Below, in pieces: positions 24,876 through 32,861 of a DNA stretch of 44,853 bases (position 1 is the first letter of the stretch; the number at the start of each line of letters is the position of its first letter). The notes beneath the pieces were generated by a model. The model saw only the letters and a list, made by a program, of their open reading frames with translations, was not told the origin of the DNA and searched no databases. The DNA comes from JBGZEX01 sp041846495. Its GTDB lineage: Bacteria > Bacteroidota > Bacteroidia > Bacteroidales > Marinifilaceae. The stretch covers positions 1 to 44,853 of the forward strand of contig JBGZEX010000054.1 in assembly GCA_041846495.1 (NCBI GenBank). Direction: 5' to 3'. A program made the translations under genes and the position numbers.

Positions 24876-26075
24876 ATGAAAAAAGAAGAAATTAAATCCA
24901 TGGGATTCGCATCCCGCTCTATTCACGGAGGTTACCAACCCAATGAATTCGGTGCACTGGCTACTCCCATCTATCAAACTTCCACTTTCGTCTTCTCTTC
25001 GGCCGAACAGGGCGGAAGACGATTCGCACTGGAAGAAGAAGGGTATATCTACACCCGTCTCGGCAATCCCTCCAACACTCAGGTGGAAGAAAAAATAGCT
25101 TTGTTGGAAAACGCCGAAGCCGCCGTATCCGCGGCATCGGGAATAGGTGCCATAACCTCCGCCCTATGGGTAAGCGTAAATGCGGGCGACCATATCATCG
25201 CCTCGAAAACCCTTTACGGATGCACTTATTCTTTCCTCGCACACGGCATAAGCCGCTTCGGAGTAGAAACCACCTTCGTGGACATCCGCAATCCGGAGGA
25301 AGTAGCCAAAGCCATGCGTCCCAATACCAAAGTGGTATATTTCGAAACTCCGGCGAACCCCAATATGTATATAGCCGATATTCGCGCCATAGCCCATATC
25401 GCCCATAAAAATCCGGATTGCATGGTCATCGTAGACAACACCTATGCCACGCCTTTCCTCCAACGTCCTTTGGAATTAGGAGCCGATGCCGTAATACACT
25501 CGGCTACAAAATACCTGAACGGTCACGGAGACGTGATTGCCGGATTCGTTGCAGGCAGTAAGGAATATATCGACAAAGTCCGCCTGGTCGGGGTAAAGGA
25601 TATGACCGGAGCATGCCTGGGGCCTTTCGAAGCTTTCCTGATCAACAGAGGATTGAAAACCCTCGCTATCCGCATGGAAGCCCATTGTGCCAATGCCCTT
25701 AAAGTAGCCGAGTTCTTAGAATCCCATCCGGCGGTCTCCAAAGTCTCGTATCCGGGCCTCAAATCTTTCCCTCAATACGAATTGGCCAATGCCCAGATGA
25801 GCCTTCCCGGCGCCATGATTGCTTTCAACGTAAAAGGCGGTATAGAAGCCGGTAAGAAACTGATAAACTCCGTTAAACTATGTGCCATCGCCGTAAGTCT
25901 GGGAGATGCGGAAAGTCTCATTCAACACCCGGCCAGCATGACCCACTCCACGCATAGCCCGGAGGAGCGTGCCGCTGCCGACATAGCCGAAGATATGGTC
26001 AGGCTTTCCGTAGGGTTGGAAAATCCCGAAGATATTATCGCAGACCTGCGTCAAGCCCTGGACGGTCTCCTCTAA
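24876..26075 (+). CDS. megL: Methionine gamma-lyase
   Basis: This PLP enzyme breaks L-methionine into methanethiol, ammonia and 2-oxobutyrate. It has 399 residues. The PLP lysine is Lys212 in HSATKYLNGHGD. Cys116 in TLYGCTYSFL occupies the position of the Cys that marks methionine gamma-lyases (Cys116 of the Pseudomonas enzyme), and YIYTRLGNPSN, VKDMTGACLGPFEAFLINRG and VSLGDAESLIQHPASMTHS run closely with that enzyme as I recall it. Cystathionine gamma-lyase is the main alternative but normally lacks this Cys. It starts 12 bases after the DUF4105 gene and ends at a bidirectional terminator. Confidence 0.87.
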   Translation: MKKEEIKSMGFASRSIHGGYQPNEFGALATPIYQTSTFVFSSAEQGGRRFALEEEGYIYTRLGNPSNTQVEEKIALLENAEAAVSAASGIGAITSALWVSVNAGDHIIASKTLYGCTYSFLAHGISRFGVETTFVDIRNPEEVAKAMRPNTKVVYFETPANPNMYIADIRAIAHIAHKNPDCMVIVDNTYATPFLQRPLELGADAVIHSATKYLNGHGDVIAGFVAGSKEYIDKVRLVGVKDMTGACLGPFEAFLINRGLKTLAIRMEAHCANALKVAEFLESHPAVSKVSYPGLKSFPQYELANAQMSLPGAMIAFNVKGGIEAGKKLINSVKLCAIAVSLGDAESLIQHPASMTHSTHSPEERAAADIAEDMVRLSVGLENPEDIIADLRQALDGLL

Positions 26076-26080
26076 ACCCC

Positions 26081-26122
26081 GATATGAAGTTCCGGTGCGT
26101 AAAATCACCGGAACTTCGTATC
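26081..26122. terminator. Bidirectional terminator between convergent megL and LRR gene
   Basis: A 17-bp stem (26081-26097 with 26106-26122, one G-T pair; core GAAGTTCCGGTG / CACCGGAACTTC) has an 8-base loop. It begins 5 bases after the megL stop and reaches the stop of the minus-strand gene. Confidence 0.75.
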
Positions 26123-26738
26123 AATCGTCCACGCCTTCAAAAGGCTTGGAATGACCGAGAGCATATATCTTCCAATTCCTGGCATCGGCTTGAAGTACAT
26201 CGCTTTTCCGAACGACATTGTATTCGCTCTTATTCCCGAAATCGATAGCGACGATTATACCCGATTTCTCTCCTCTTCTATCCGGCAGGGATTCTATCAA
26301 ATCGCGCATATCCTTTCCGGAAATCGTATTCAAGTAACATTCTATATAACTCAGCCGGAGATTTCGAGAAAAATCTACGGTTTTAAGTTTATTGCGACTG
26401 CATAACAACGTATCCAGTTTCACCGCCGCCTTTATATCCATATTCCTCAATTCATTTCGGGAACAATCGAGATATTCGATACTTCGGTTATTCACAACGA
26501 AGATTTCGACAAAATTATTGTCGGAGCATTCCAATTTCGTAATTTCCCCGCAAAAACCGAGATATTCCAAACCTTCGACCGGAAAATATTCCACATATTT
26601 ATCAAACTCCTTCACATCCTCCTTACCGCCTTTATCCCGTTTTCCGTTTCCATCGAGATCCGTCCATATATTTTTTCGCGCATCCGGAGCAGCGCTTACG
26701 GATACGGAAATCGAACGTCCCTGATCCGCCATTTTCAC
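26121..26738 (-). pseudogene. Leucine-rich-repeat protein, apparently N-terminally truncated
   Basis: The frame of 205 residues starts at a GTG and has no signal peptide. It opens in the middle of a fold typical of secreted Bacteroidales LRR proteins: DARKNIWTDLDGNGKRD is the usual 'W-D-N-G-D' strand before the repeats. Repeats follow in the form L-C-N (ITKLECSDNNFVEI, IEYLDCSRNELRNMDI, LDTLLCSRNKLKTVDF, LSYIECYLN), then a C-cap (MRDLIESLPDRR; DARNWKIYALG). Upstream in frame, codons IAFEIRDCEQIR still look like protein but are cut by TAA and TAG. It is probably the remains of a longer surface protein, although a live short gene cannot be excluded. Confidence 0.6.
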
Positions 26739-26860
26739 TCTTATCTGCTCGCAATCCCGAATTTCAAAAGCAATTTATGCTCGAGGGACCTATACCGAAA
26801 AACTCCGAAAAGATAAAAACAAAGCATCGTTTAACCGATGATTTCTATTACACCGGGTAT

Positions 26861-29800
26861 TTATTCTCCGACCGGAGAATCCACCCGTACATAACTCTTG
26901 CCGGCAGCGGATTTAACAACCCGGATTTTGGCATTTATCCTGTCGGTCATTTCCGTAACATGGGAAATAACCCCTATTTTGCGTCCCTGACTCCGAAGCC
27001 CCTCCAATACATCCATCGCCACATTCAGGGTTTCCTTATCCAAAGAACCGAACCCTTCGTCTATAAAAAGCGACTCCACCTTCATACGATTGGACGAAAG
27101 AGAAGATAATCCCAAAGCCAAAGCCAGGGAAAGCAAAAAGGATTCTCCTCCGGAAAGCGAATGCACCGTACGCACTTCGTTCAACATATCCCCGTCCACC
27201 ACCTGCAAAGCGAGAGTGGACGGAATTCTTTCCAGCTTATAACGGCTCGAAAGTTCCTCCAAATGTTTGTTAGCAAACACCAGCAACGCATCCAAGGTAT
27301 ACCCCTGAGCGATTTGTTTGAACTTCGCTCCCGATGCCGAACCCAACAAATGATTGAGACGCCTCCAATGTTCCAACGCCTCCGCATTCTTCGCCAACCG
27401 CTCCTTCATAAGCTCGACTTTCTTTCTCTTCTTGCGTTCTTCGGAAAAAATCATCTCTATCTCGGCCTTCCGCCGATTTATCTCAGTTAGTCGTTTCCGG
27501 CTTTCCTCGAGTCCGGAAGTCAGCGATTCGATATCATATTCTTCGGATTTTCCGCCTATACGGGATGCCGCATGAAGTTCCCGGCTTTTACGCCTTTCCG
27601 AAAAAGCCGTTTTGCAAACCGTCTCATTTTCCTTCAATGCCGCCAAAGCCTCTTTTTCCCTTAGCACCCAATTCTTATCCTTCCCCGCCAATTCGAATAA
27701 AACCTCCCACGAAATTCCTTCGGCTTCGAGCCATTTGCCGATTTCCTCCGTCAAACGCTCCGTCAAAGCCGAAAGGCGTATTTTCTCCTCTTCCATACGC
27801 AGGAGCGTTCCCTCCAAGGCATCCCGGTTTTGAGAAACGAGACGGAACTCCTCCGTCAGCCTCCTGCCCTTATCTTCCGACAAAGCCTTGCGTCCTTCAT
27901 AATCGCTCGTAACCTCATCCACCGAATTTCCGTTCAATAAAACCGCCCGTTCCCTGCACAACTCCTCTTCCTTCTGCTTTTCATCCCGGAAAAGCCTCTC
28001 TCTCTCCATTCTCATCTCTCTGATTTTCGGAAATTCCCTATCCGAAATCTCCGCCTCCGCCTCCGTCTTCATAAGCATCTCTTCCATACGCACATATTCC
28101 TCCCGATTCCGCTTCCATCGCTCCGAAAATTTTTCCAAACGCTCTTTAAGTCCTCCTTCCGACAACCGTTTTTTCCAATCGGAAACCATATACAAAAATA
28201 CGTCGACCCGCTCCGTCGCCGTCTTCTCCTGTTCCCGGTAATGCTGTATGCGGACTTCCAATCGGGATATTTCATTCTTACAATTTTCGACCCGAGTCGA
28301 AAAACGTTCCATATCGGCGGCAATCTTCCGTTTCATCCCGTTCAATTCCTCTTCCCGCAAACGACGTTCCCCATCCTCACCCCCCTCCCGCATATTCCCC
28401 GAAATTGCAAAAGGGTGGCAAGTACTCCCGCATACGGGACAGGGAGTTCCCGGTTCCAACTTCGATCGCCACAAATAAATTTCCTCGGGGAGCATTGCAT
28501 CCACGCGCTTTTTCTCGACTTCCACCGCCTCCAAACATTTTATGCCATCCTCGTATATCTCCAAAGCATTTTTCAAATTTTCCGCATAAAATTCCTGCTG
28601 GGAAACGGCAAATCTTATATCCTCCAAAAGAGTCGTTATCAAACCTATATTCGAAACCGCCGGCTCATAAATCGCACAAGCCTTAAACCACGCTCCGAGT
28701 TTTTCATATTTCTTCCGCCCCTCTTCGAGTCTATTTCCGATTTCCTTCCCGTAACTCTCCGCCTCGCATTCCGCCTCCAATGCCTTTTTATAATCCGCTT
28801 CAAGCTCATACGTCCTCCGTCGGGCTTCTCCTATACGTATATCGATCTCCTTAGCTTTTTCAATCGCAGGACTTAAAAGCTTCCAATCCGTCCTCAATTT
28901 CTCCGATTCTTTTTTCCATTCCTCAATCCGGATATTCAGGGTATCGAGGACGGATTTCCCCTCCTCCGCCTCTTTTCGTTTAGCTGCGTACGCCTTTTTC
29001 ACATCTTCCATATCCGCATTCGTATTGCGCCACAAATAAAAGCGCTCTCCTATGGAAGCCACCTTATCGATTTTCGAGATATAGTCGTAACGGGAAGAAG
29101 CCTGCAATACATCCTCTCCGGCCTTTTCCCATCGCAAACGGGCATTTCTCTCAGCCTCTTCGAGCAATGCATCCCGTTCCATCCATTTCAATTCAGAGTC
29201 GGCAATATTTATAAACTCCGTCAACTCCTCGATAACGGGAGTCAATGTCTCCCGCTCTTCCTCCAGATTCCGTCTTTCTTCATCCGACAAAAACTCCACA
29301 TCTTCCATTTTAGATGCCAAAATGTCATATGCCGTTTCGGCTTCCTTAAAATATTCGTATATTTTTACGGATATCCGGGAATAAATCTCCGTACCCGTCA
29401 ATTTTTCCAACAACTCGGCTTTTTCTATTTGTCTGGCTTTAAGAAAGGCGGCAAAGTCTCCCTGGGCAAGCAGAACCGCTCTGGTAAACTGTTCGAATGT
29501 CAACCCGATAAGCCGGGACACGGTTGCCAATAATTCGGTTTTCGTCCCCTGTTCCTCCGTACCGGTATCGAGATTATACAGACGTATCTCCGTATTCTGG
29601 AGAGCTCCGTCCGGTCTTTCGTGCGCCCGTCTCACCTGCCATCGCGAACGGTAGGGAATACCGGAAAGCGCTACGAAATCGGCTTCCGCATACCCGCTTC
29701 CGGCGCCGCGGCGCAAAATCGTACGACAATCCCGTTGATTAAGCGTACGCCCCGGCACATCTTCTACGGAAATATTCTCCGAAGCCCCGTAAGTACGAGG

Positions 29801-29974
29801 CGTATCGTCGAAGAGTGCAAGACATAACGCATCCAAAAGCGTGGATTTGCCGGAACCGGTATTCCCGGTAATGGCAAATATACCGGCCGATCTCAAAGGT
29901 TCCTCCCGGAAATCTATTTCAAAAGCTTCCTCTATGGAAGCGAGATTTTTTCCTCTTATCGCCAATATCTTCAT
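26861..29974 (-). CDS. sbcC: SbcC-like nuclease complex ATPase
   Basis: This is the ATPase arm of the SbcCD (Mre11-Rad50-like) nuclease that cleaves hairpins and protein-blocked DNA ends. It has 1037 residues. The N-terminal half-ATPase has Walker A GNTGSGKSTLLDALCLALF and LLAQGDFAAFLKA. Long heptad-rich coiled coils follow on both sides of the zinc hook CPVC near residue 511 (GTPCPVCGSTCHPF). The C-terminal half has the ABC signature LSGGESFLLSLALALGLSS and Walker B ESLFIDEGFGSLD. The start overlaps the sbcD stop by 4 bases, the usual sbcDC arrangement. Confidence 0.95.
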   Translation of the reverse strand: MKILAIRGKNLASIEEAFEIDFREEPLRSAGIFAITGNTGSGKSTLLDALCLALFDDTPRTYGASENISVEDVPGRTLNQRDCRTILRRGAGSGYAEADFVALSGIPYRSRWQVRRAHERPDGALQNTEIRLYNLDTGTEEQGTKTELLATVSRLIGLTFEQFTRAVLLAQGDFAAFLKARQIEKAELLEKLTGTEIYSRISVKIYEYFKEAETAYDILASKMEDVEFLSDEERRNLEEERETLTPVIEELTEFINIADSELKWMERDALLEEAERNARLRWEKAGEDVLQASSRYDYISKIDKVASIGERFYLWRNTNADMEDVKKAYAAKRKEAEEGKSVLDTLNIRIEEWKKESEKLRTDWKLLSPAIEKAKEIDIRIGEARRRTYELEADYKKALEAECEAESYGKEIGNRLEEGRKKYEKLGAWFKACAIYEPAVSNIGLITTLLEDIRFAVSQQEFYAENLKNALEIYEDGIKCLEAVEVEKKRVDAMLPEEIYLWRSKLEPGTPCPVCGSTCHPFAISGNMREGGEDGERRLREEELNGMKRKIAADMERFSTRVENCKNEISRLEVRIQHYREQEKTATERVDVFLYMVSDWKKRLSEGGLKERLEKFSERWKRNREEYVRMEEMLMKTEAEAEISDREFPKIREMRMERERLFRDEKQKEEELCRERAVLLNGNSVDEVTSDYEGRKALSEDKGRRLTEEFRLVSQNRDALEGTLLRMEEEKIRLSALTERLTEEIGKWLEAEGISWEVLFELAGKDKNWVLREKEALAALKENETVCKTAFSERRKSRELHAASRIGGKSEEYDIESLTSGLEESRKRLTEINRRKAEIEMIFSEERKKRKKVELMKERLAKNAEALEHWRRLNHLLGSASGAKFKQIAQGYTLDALLVFANKHLEELSSRYKLERIPSTLALQVVDGDMLNEVRTVHSLSGGESFLLSLALALGLSSLSSNRMKVESLFIDEGFGSLDKETLNVAMDVLEGLRSQGRKIGVISHVTEMTDRINAKIRVVKSAAGKSYVRVDSPVGE

Positions 29975-31170
29975 AATCCTGTCTCCTTCACAACTTTTAT
30001 CAATAAATCCCGCATCTCCCGAGGCATGTCTTCCCCTCCGTAACGTCTCCGGAAAACGTCGGTTGCAATATCTATGGGATTGAGTGCCTGAAGTTCATCG
30101 GAAGTAAGAACAGGCATTTCCTCGGCACCTCCCGGAATCACGGCTTCGATTCGTGCCAGACGCACCGCCTTATCCGCTAAAGCCTGCTCTATACGATGAC
30201 GCAACGAAGGTTCGGGACGATCGATGGCAACCTTTATCTCCAAGATAGGCGACAAAAGCGAAGGCTTTCCGCAAGGCAATTCCTCGATTATCTCGAACAC
30301 TTTCTCCACGGGTACGGGAGAATCGGTAAGACTGAATATACGAACGGGAGGCTCGAAATCCAAGGTTCGTATATCCGCTCCCCCCTCTCCCAAAGTCACG
30401 AGTACGACACCGTGTTTATGATGCTTTTCCGCAAACGACATCGGAACGGGAGAACCCGCATATCGAATATTATCTCTCTTAAATACCCGTTGCGGACGAT
30501 GCAAATGTCCTAAGGCCACATAAGCCGTATCCTCGGCGAAAGAGTCGGCTCCCACCGAGTCCAAACCTCCCGCAACCACTCTTTCGGAACGATCCTTTCC
30601 CGAGATTTCGGAACCGCAGGCATAGAGATGCCCCATGGCTATTACAGGACGTCCGTACCCCCGCACTTCCTCGTAAAGCGATGCATACAACCGTCTCACC
30701 CCTTCGGCATAAGTATCCGCATCGGGATAATCCCCCTGACGCAGATAAGGCACAGCCAAACAATAAGCCTCCGGCAAACCGGGATTTCCCAAAGGAATAA
30801 TCAGGGACTCCACGTCTATACTCCCGTCCGCATTTTTGGGAACCCTCCCCCTTACCGCGATATTCATCTCTTCAAACAAAGGATTGGGAGCTTCCAAACG
30901 AGCTGCGGAATCGTGATTCCCCGCCGTTATCACAATCTGCAATCGAGGATTTTCAGAAGTCGCCTCTCGAAGAAATCGATAGTAAAGCCGTTGGGCGGAG
31001 GCCGGAGGATTCGGAGAATCGAATACATCGCCGGAAACCAATAATACATCCGCTTCATACTCCCGTATGCATTTTTTCAACCAATCGAGAAAAAGCCGAT
31101 GCTCTTCCCCGCGGTCGTACTCGTAAAAACTCTGTCCGAGATGCCAATCGGCCGTATGCAAAATATTCAT
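29971..31170 (-). CDS. sbcD: SbcD-like exonuclease subunit
   Basis: This is the calcineurin-type phosphoesterase partner of SbcC. The start at 31170 gives MNILHTADWHLGQSFYEYDR, where the metal-binding DxH motif must lie close to the N-terminus; the longer frame from 31305 adds an unlikely 45-residue tail. The protein has 399 residues. Metal-site motifs: DWH near residue 8, LVSGDVFDSPNPP, ITAGNHDSAARLE (GNHD), MGHLYA and ALGHLHRPQ (GHLH). The C-terminal capping domain ends MPREMRDLLIKVVKETGL. Confidence 0.94.
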   Translation of the reverse strand: MNILHTADWHLGQSFYEYDRGEEHRLFLDWLKKCIREYEADVLLVSGDVFDSPNPPASAQRLYYRFLREATSENPRLQIVITAGNHDSAARLEAPNPLFEEMNIAVRGRVPKNADGSIDVESLIIPLGNPGLPEAYCLAVPYLRQGDYPDADTYAEGVRRLYASLYEEVRGYGRPVIAMGHLYACGSEISGKDRSERVVAGGLDSVGADSFAEDTAYVALGHLHRPQRVFKRDNIRYAGSPVPMSFAEKHHKHGVVLVTLGEGGADIRTLDFEPPVRIFSLTDSPVPVEKVFEIIEELPCGKPSLLSPILEIKVAIDRPEPSLRHRIEQALADKAVRLARIEAVIPGGAEEMPVLTSDELQALNPIDIATDVFRRRYGGEDMPREMRDLLIKVVKETGL

Positions 31171-31351
31171 AATCCTTATCTTTGAATCCGCTAATTTAAT
31201 AAATCGACGGCAATTACGGAGAATACCGCACCGATTTCCCAAAAAAGAAAATACGGAAATAAAAAAACCGCATCCGGATAAAAGTCTCAAACTTAATTCC
31301 GGCACATTATTTGCAAGAATTATTCATATTGTTTAACATAAAAAATAGAAT

Positions 31352-32017
31352 ATGAAAAAGATAAACAACAACTCGAATCCGGAAATACTCGTATTATGGT
31401 CGGCCGTATGCAAAGAAAATCATTCTCTTTTCGAACTCCCGGAACTTCCGTATAAAGACGATGCCCTCGAACCTTATATGAGTGCCCGGACCATAAGCTA
31501 CCATTACGGCAAACATTTCCGCACCTATGTCAACAATTTGAATAATTTGATAAAAGATACGGAATTCGAAAAAATGTCCATGGAGGATATTGTAAAAAAA
31601 TCCGACGGAGGCATTTTCAACAATGCCGCCCAATCTTTAAATCACAATCAATTCTTCATGCAATTGACACCCCATAAACCGGGGAATACGGAACCCAAAG
31701 GCAAACTCGGGAAAGCTATTGAAAAAAACTTCGGAAGCTTCGCCGAATTTAAAGAAAAGTTCACCGCTGCCGGCAAATCCCTTTTCGGTTCCGGATGGGT
31801 ATGGTTGGTATGCGACGAAACGGGAAAAATGGAAATTCTCCAAACCTCCAATGCCGACACTCCCGTAAAAGCCGGTAAATTCCCCCTATTGACAATGGAC
31901 GTATGGGAACACACCTATTATTTGGACAGCCAAAACGACAGGGCGAAATATATCGAAAACTTCTGGAACATCCTCAATTGGGATTATATAGAGAACTTAT
32001 TCGACAAATGTTGTTAA
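31352..32017 (+). CDS. sodB: Superoxide dismutase (Fe/Mn family)
   Basis: The enzyme dismutates superoxide in the cytosol, important for an anaerobe meeting oxygen. It has 221 residues. Metal ligands are visible: His in YHYGKHFRTYV, His in AAQSLNHNQFF, and Asp and His in MDVWEHTYYLD. The SLNHN form (Leu in place of the common Trp) fits the Porphyromonas-type enzyme. Relative to the family there are about 27 extra residues before FELPELPYKDD (MKKINNNSNPEILVLWSAVC...). No later in-frame start exists before the core, so the extension is real if the gene is expressed, and it is not a typical signal peptide. The gene is convergent with the SPOR lipoprotein. Confidence 0.94.
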   Translation: MKKINNNSNPEILVLWSAVCKENHSLFELPELPYKDDALEPYMSARTISYHYGKHFRTYVNNLNNLIKDTEFEKMSMEDIVKKSDGGIFNNAAQSLNHNQFFMQLTPHKPGNTEPKGKLGKAIEKNFGSFAEFKEKFTAAGKSLFGSGWVWLVCDETGKMEILQTSNADTPVKAGKFPLLTMDVWEHTYYLDSQNDRAKYIENFWNILNWDYIENLFDKCC

Positions 32018-32131
32018 AAAGGGGAATGCCGTAAGTGCCGATAGGCTTCGTCGCTTTCGAAGGCCGAGCCCGATTAAGCCCGGTATATTCCTCAATCTTG
32101 TTTTTCGATTCACTGGCAACAGTTGAATCGA

Positions 32132-32174
32132 TTTTATAAGGAAGGCATCCTTCGAGGATGCCTTCTTTATAAAA
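32132..32174. terminator. Bidirectional terminator between sodB and SPOR lipoprotein gene
   Basis: A 19-bp stem (32132-32150 with 32156-32174; one G-T pair) has core GAAGGCATCC / GGATGCCTTC, a TTCGA loop and A/T-rich outer arms that give a U-tract in both directions. Confidence 0.82.
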
Positions 32175-32206
32175 AAATAAAATTTTATTTCGAAAACCGC
32201 CGATCG

Positions 32207-32665
32207 TTATTGGGCATAAAGCAGCCAGGCATCCTGAAATTCGGAATATTTATTCCTTATCTTCAAGAGGCTTGTGCGCGCTTCCCTTTCATTATCGAAA
32301 CTTTCCGCACACACTCTGTACATTCCGGCTTCGTTACGCATAATGGAAGTATTGAGAAAACCTCTGCCTTCAAGTGAATTTCTCAATTTCTGGGCATTTT
32401 CCTTTATGGCGAAACTACCGACAATCACGGCATATTTCTGCATGGAGCGACCTTCGGTAACCGTCACTTTTTCAGTATGCAACACGATATCCCCGCTATC
32501 CTCCACGTAATCTTCCCGAACATCCCGATCCGCATCCTGTGCTTTTGCCTGCTTATGTTCGGAAGGAACCGGCTGATATATGTTCATAGAAGACATATAA
32601 CCTTTTTTGGAAGCACAACCGACAGTTATCAATAATCCCAAAGCCAAATAAAAAACTTTCTTCAT
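32207..32665 (-). CDS. SPOR-domain lipoprotein
   Basis: The protein has 152 residues. A lipobox (LLITVGC, then ASKKGY) is followed by a charged linker and a C-terminal SPOR domain (about 75-150: KYAVIVGSFAIKENAQKL, GMYRVCAESFDNEREARTSL). SPOR domains bind glycan strands of peptidoglycan stripped of stem peptides and target proteins to the division site or envelope. There is no enzymatic domain, so it is probably an envelope or division accessory factor. It is divergent from transketolase, with its own TATATTTG promoter box. Confidence 0.88.
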   Translation of the reverse strand: MKKVFYLALGLLITVGCASKKGYMSSMNIYQPVPSEHKQAKAQDADRDVREDYVEDSGDIVLHTEKVTVTEGRSMQKYAVIVGSFAIKENAQKLRNSLEGRGFLNTSIMRNEAGMYRVCAESFDNEREARTSLLKIRNKYSEFQDAWLLYAQ

Positions 32666-32732
32666 AACTAAAAATAAATCTAAATTATAAACCTCATAAA
32701 TCCGTCCTCAAAAGGTTTCGATTTCATAGTGA

Positions 32733-32740
32733 CAAATATA
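32733..32740 (-). promoter_or_regulatory. -7 promoter box of SPOR lipoprotein gene
   Basis: Minus-strand TATATTTG is an exact TAnnTTTG match about 70 bases before the start codon. The -33 box is weak (TTGG). Confidence 0.5.
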
Positions 32741-32824
32741 TAAATTTTATCTCCACAATACCAATCCGCTTTATAAATTAAATCCATTCTTTCGATATTC
32801 CGCCCCGTTTTTCGTTTTTTTCCA

Positions 32825-32832
32825 TATCTTTG
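32825..32832 (+). promoter_or_regulatory. -7 promoter box of transketolase gene
   Basis: TATCTTTG is an exact TAnnTTTG match 29 bases before the tkt ATG. No TTTG is seen at -33. Confidence 0.5.
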
Positions 32833-32861
32833 TAGAAAAATAACCATATAGTACGGAAAAT

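Noticed and set aside
24876..26075. Cystathionine gamma-synthase or gamma-lyase for the second PLP enzyme
   Set aside because: Cys116 in LYGCTYSFL and the close run of motifs with methionine gamma-lyase favour that function.
31177..31184. TATCTTTG on the + strand as a sodB promoter
   Set aside because: It lies 168 bases before the start codon, lacks a -33 box and overlaps the region just before the sbcD start on the other strand. It may be chance.
31288..31295. Minus-strand TAAGTTTG as an sbcD promoter
   Set aside because: An exact -7 match, but about 118 bases from the start codon and with only a poor -33 match at 18-base spacing. Too weak to list.
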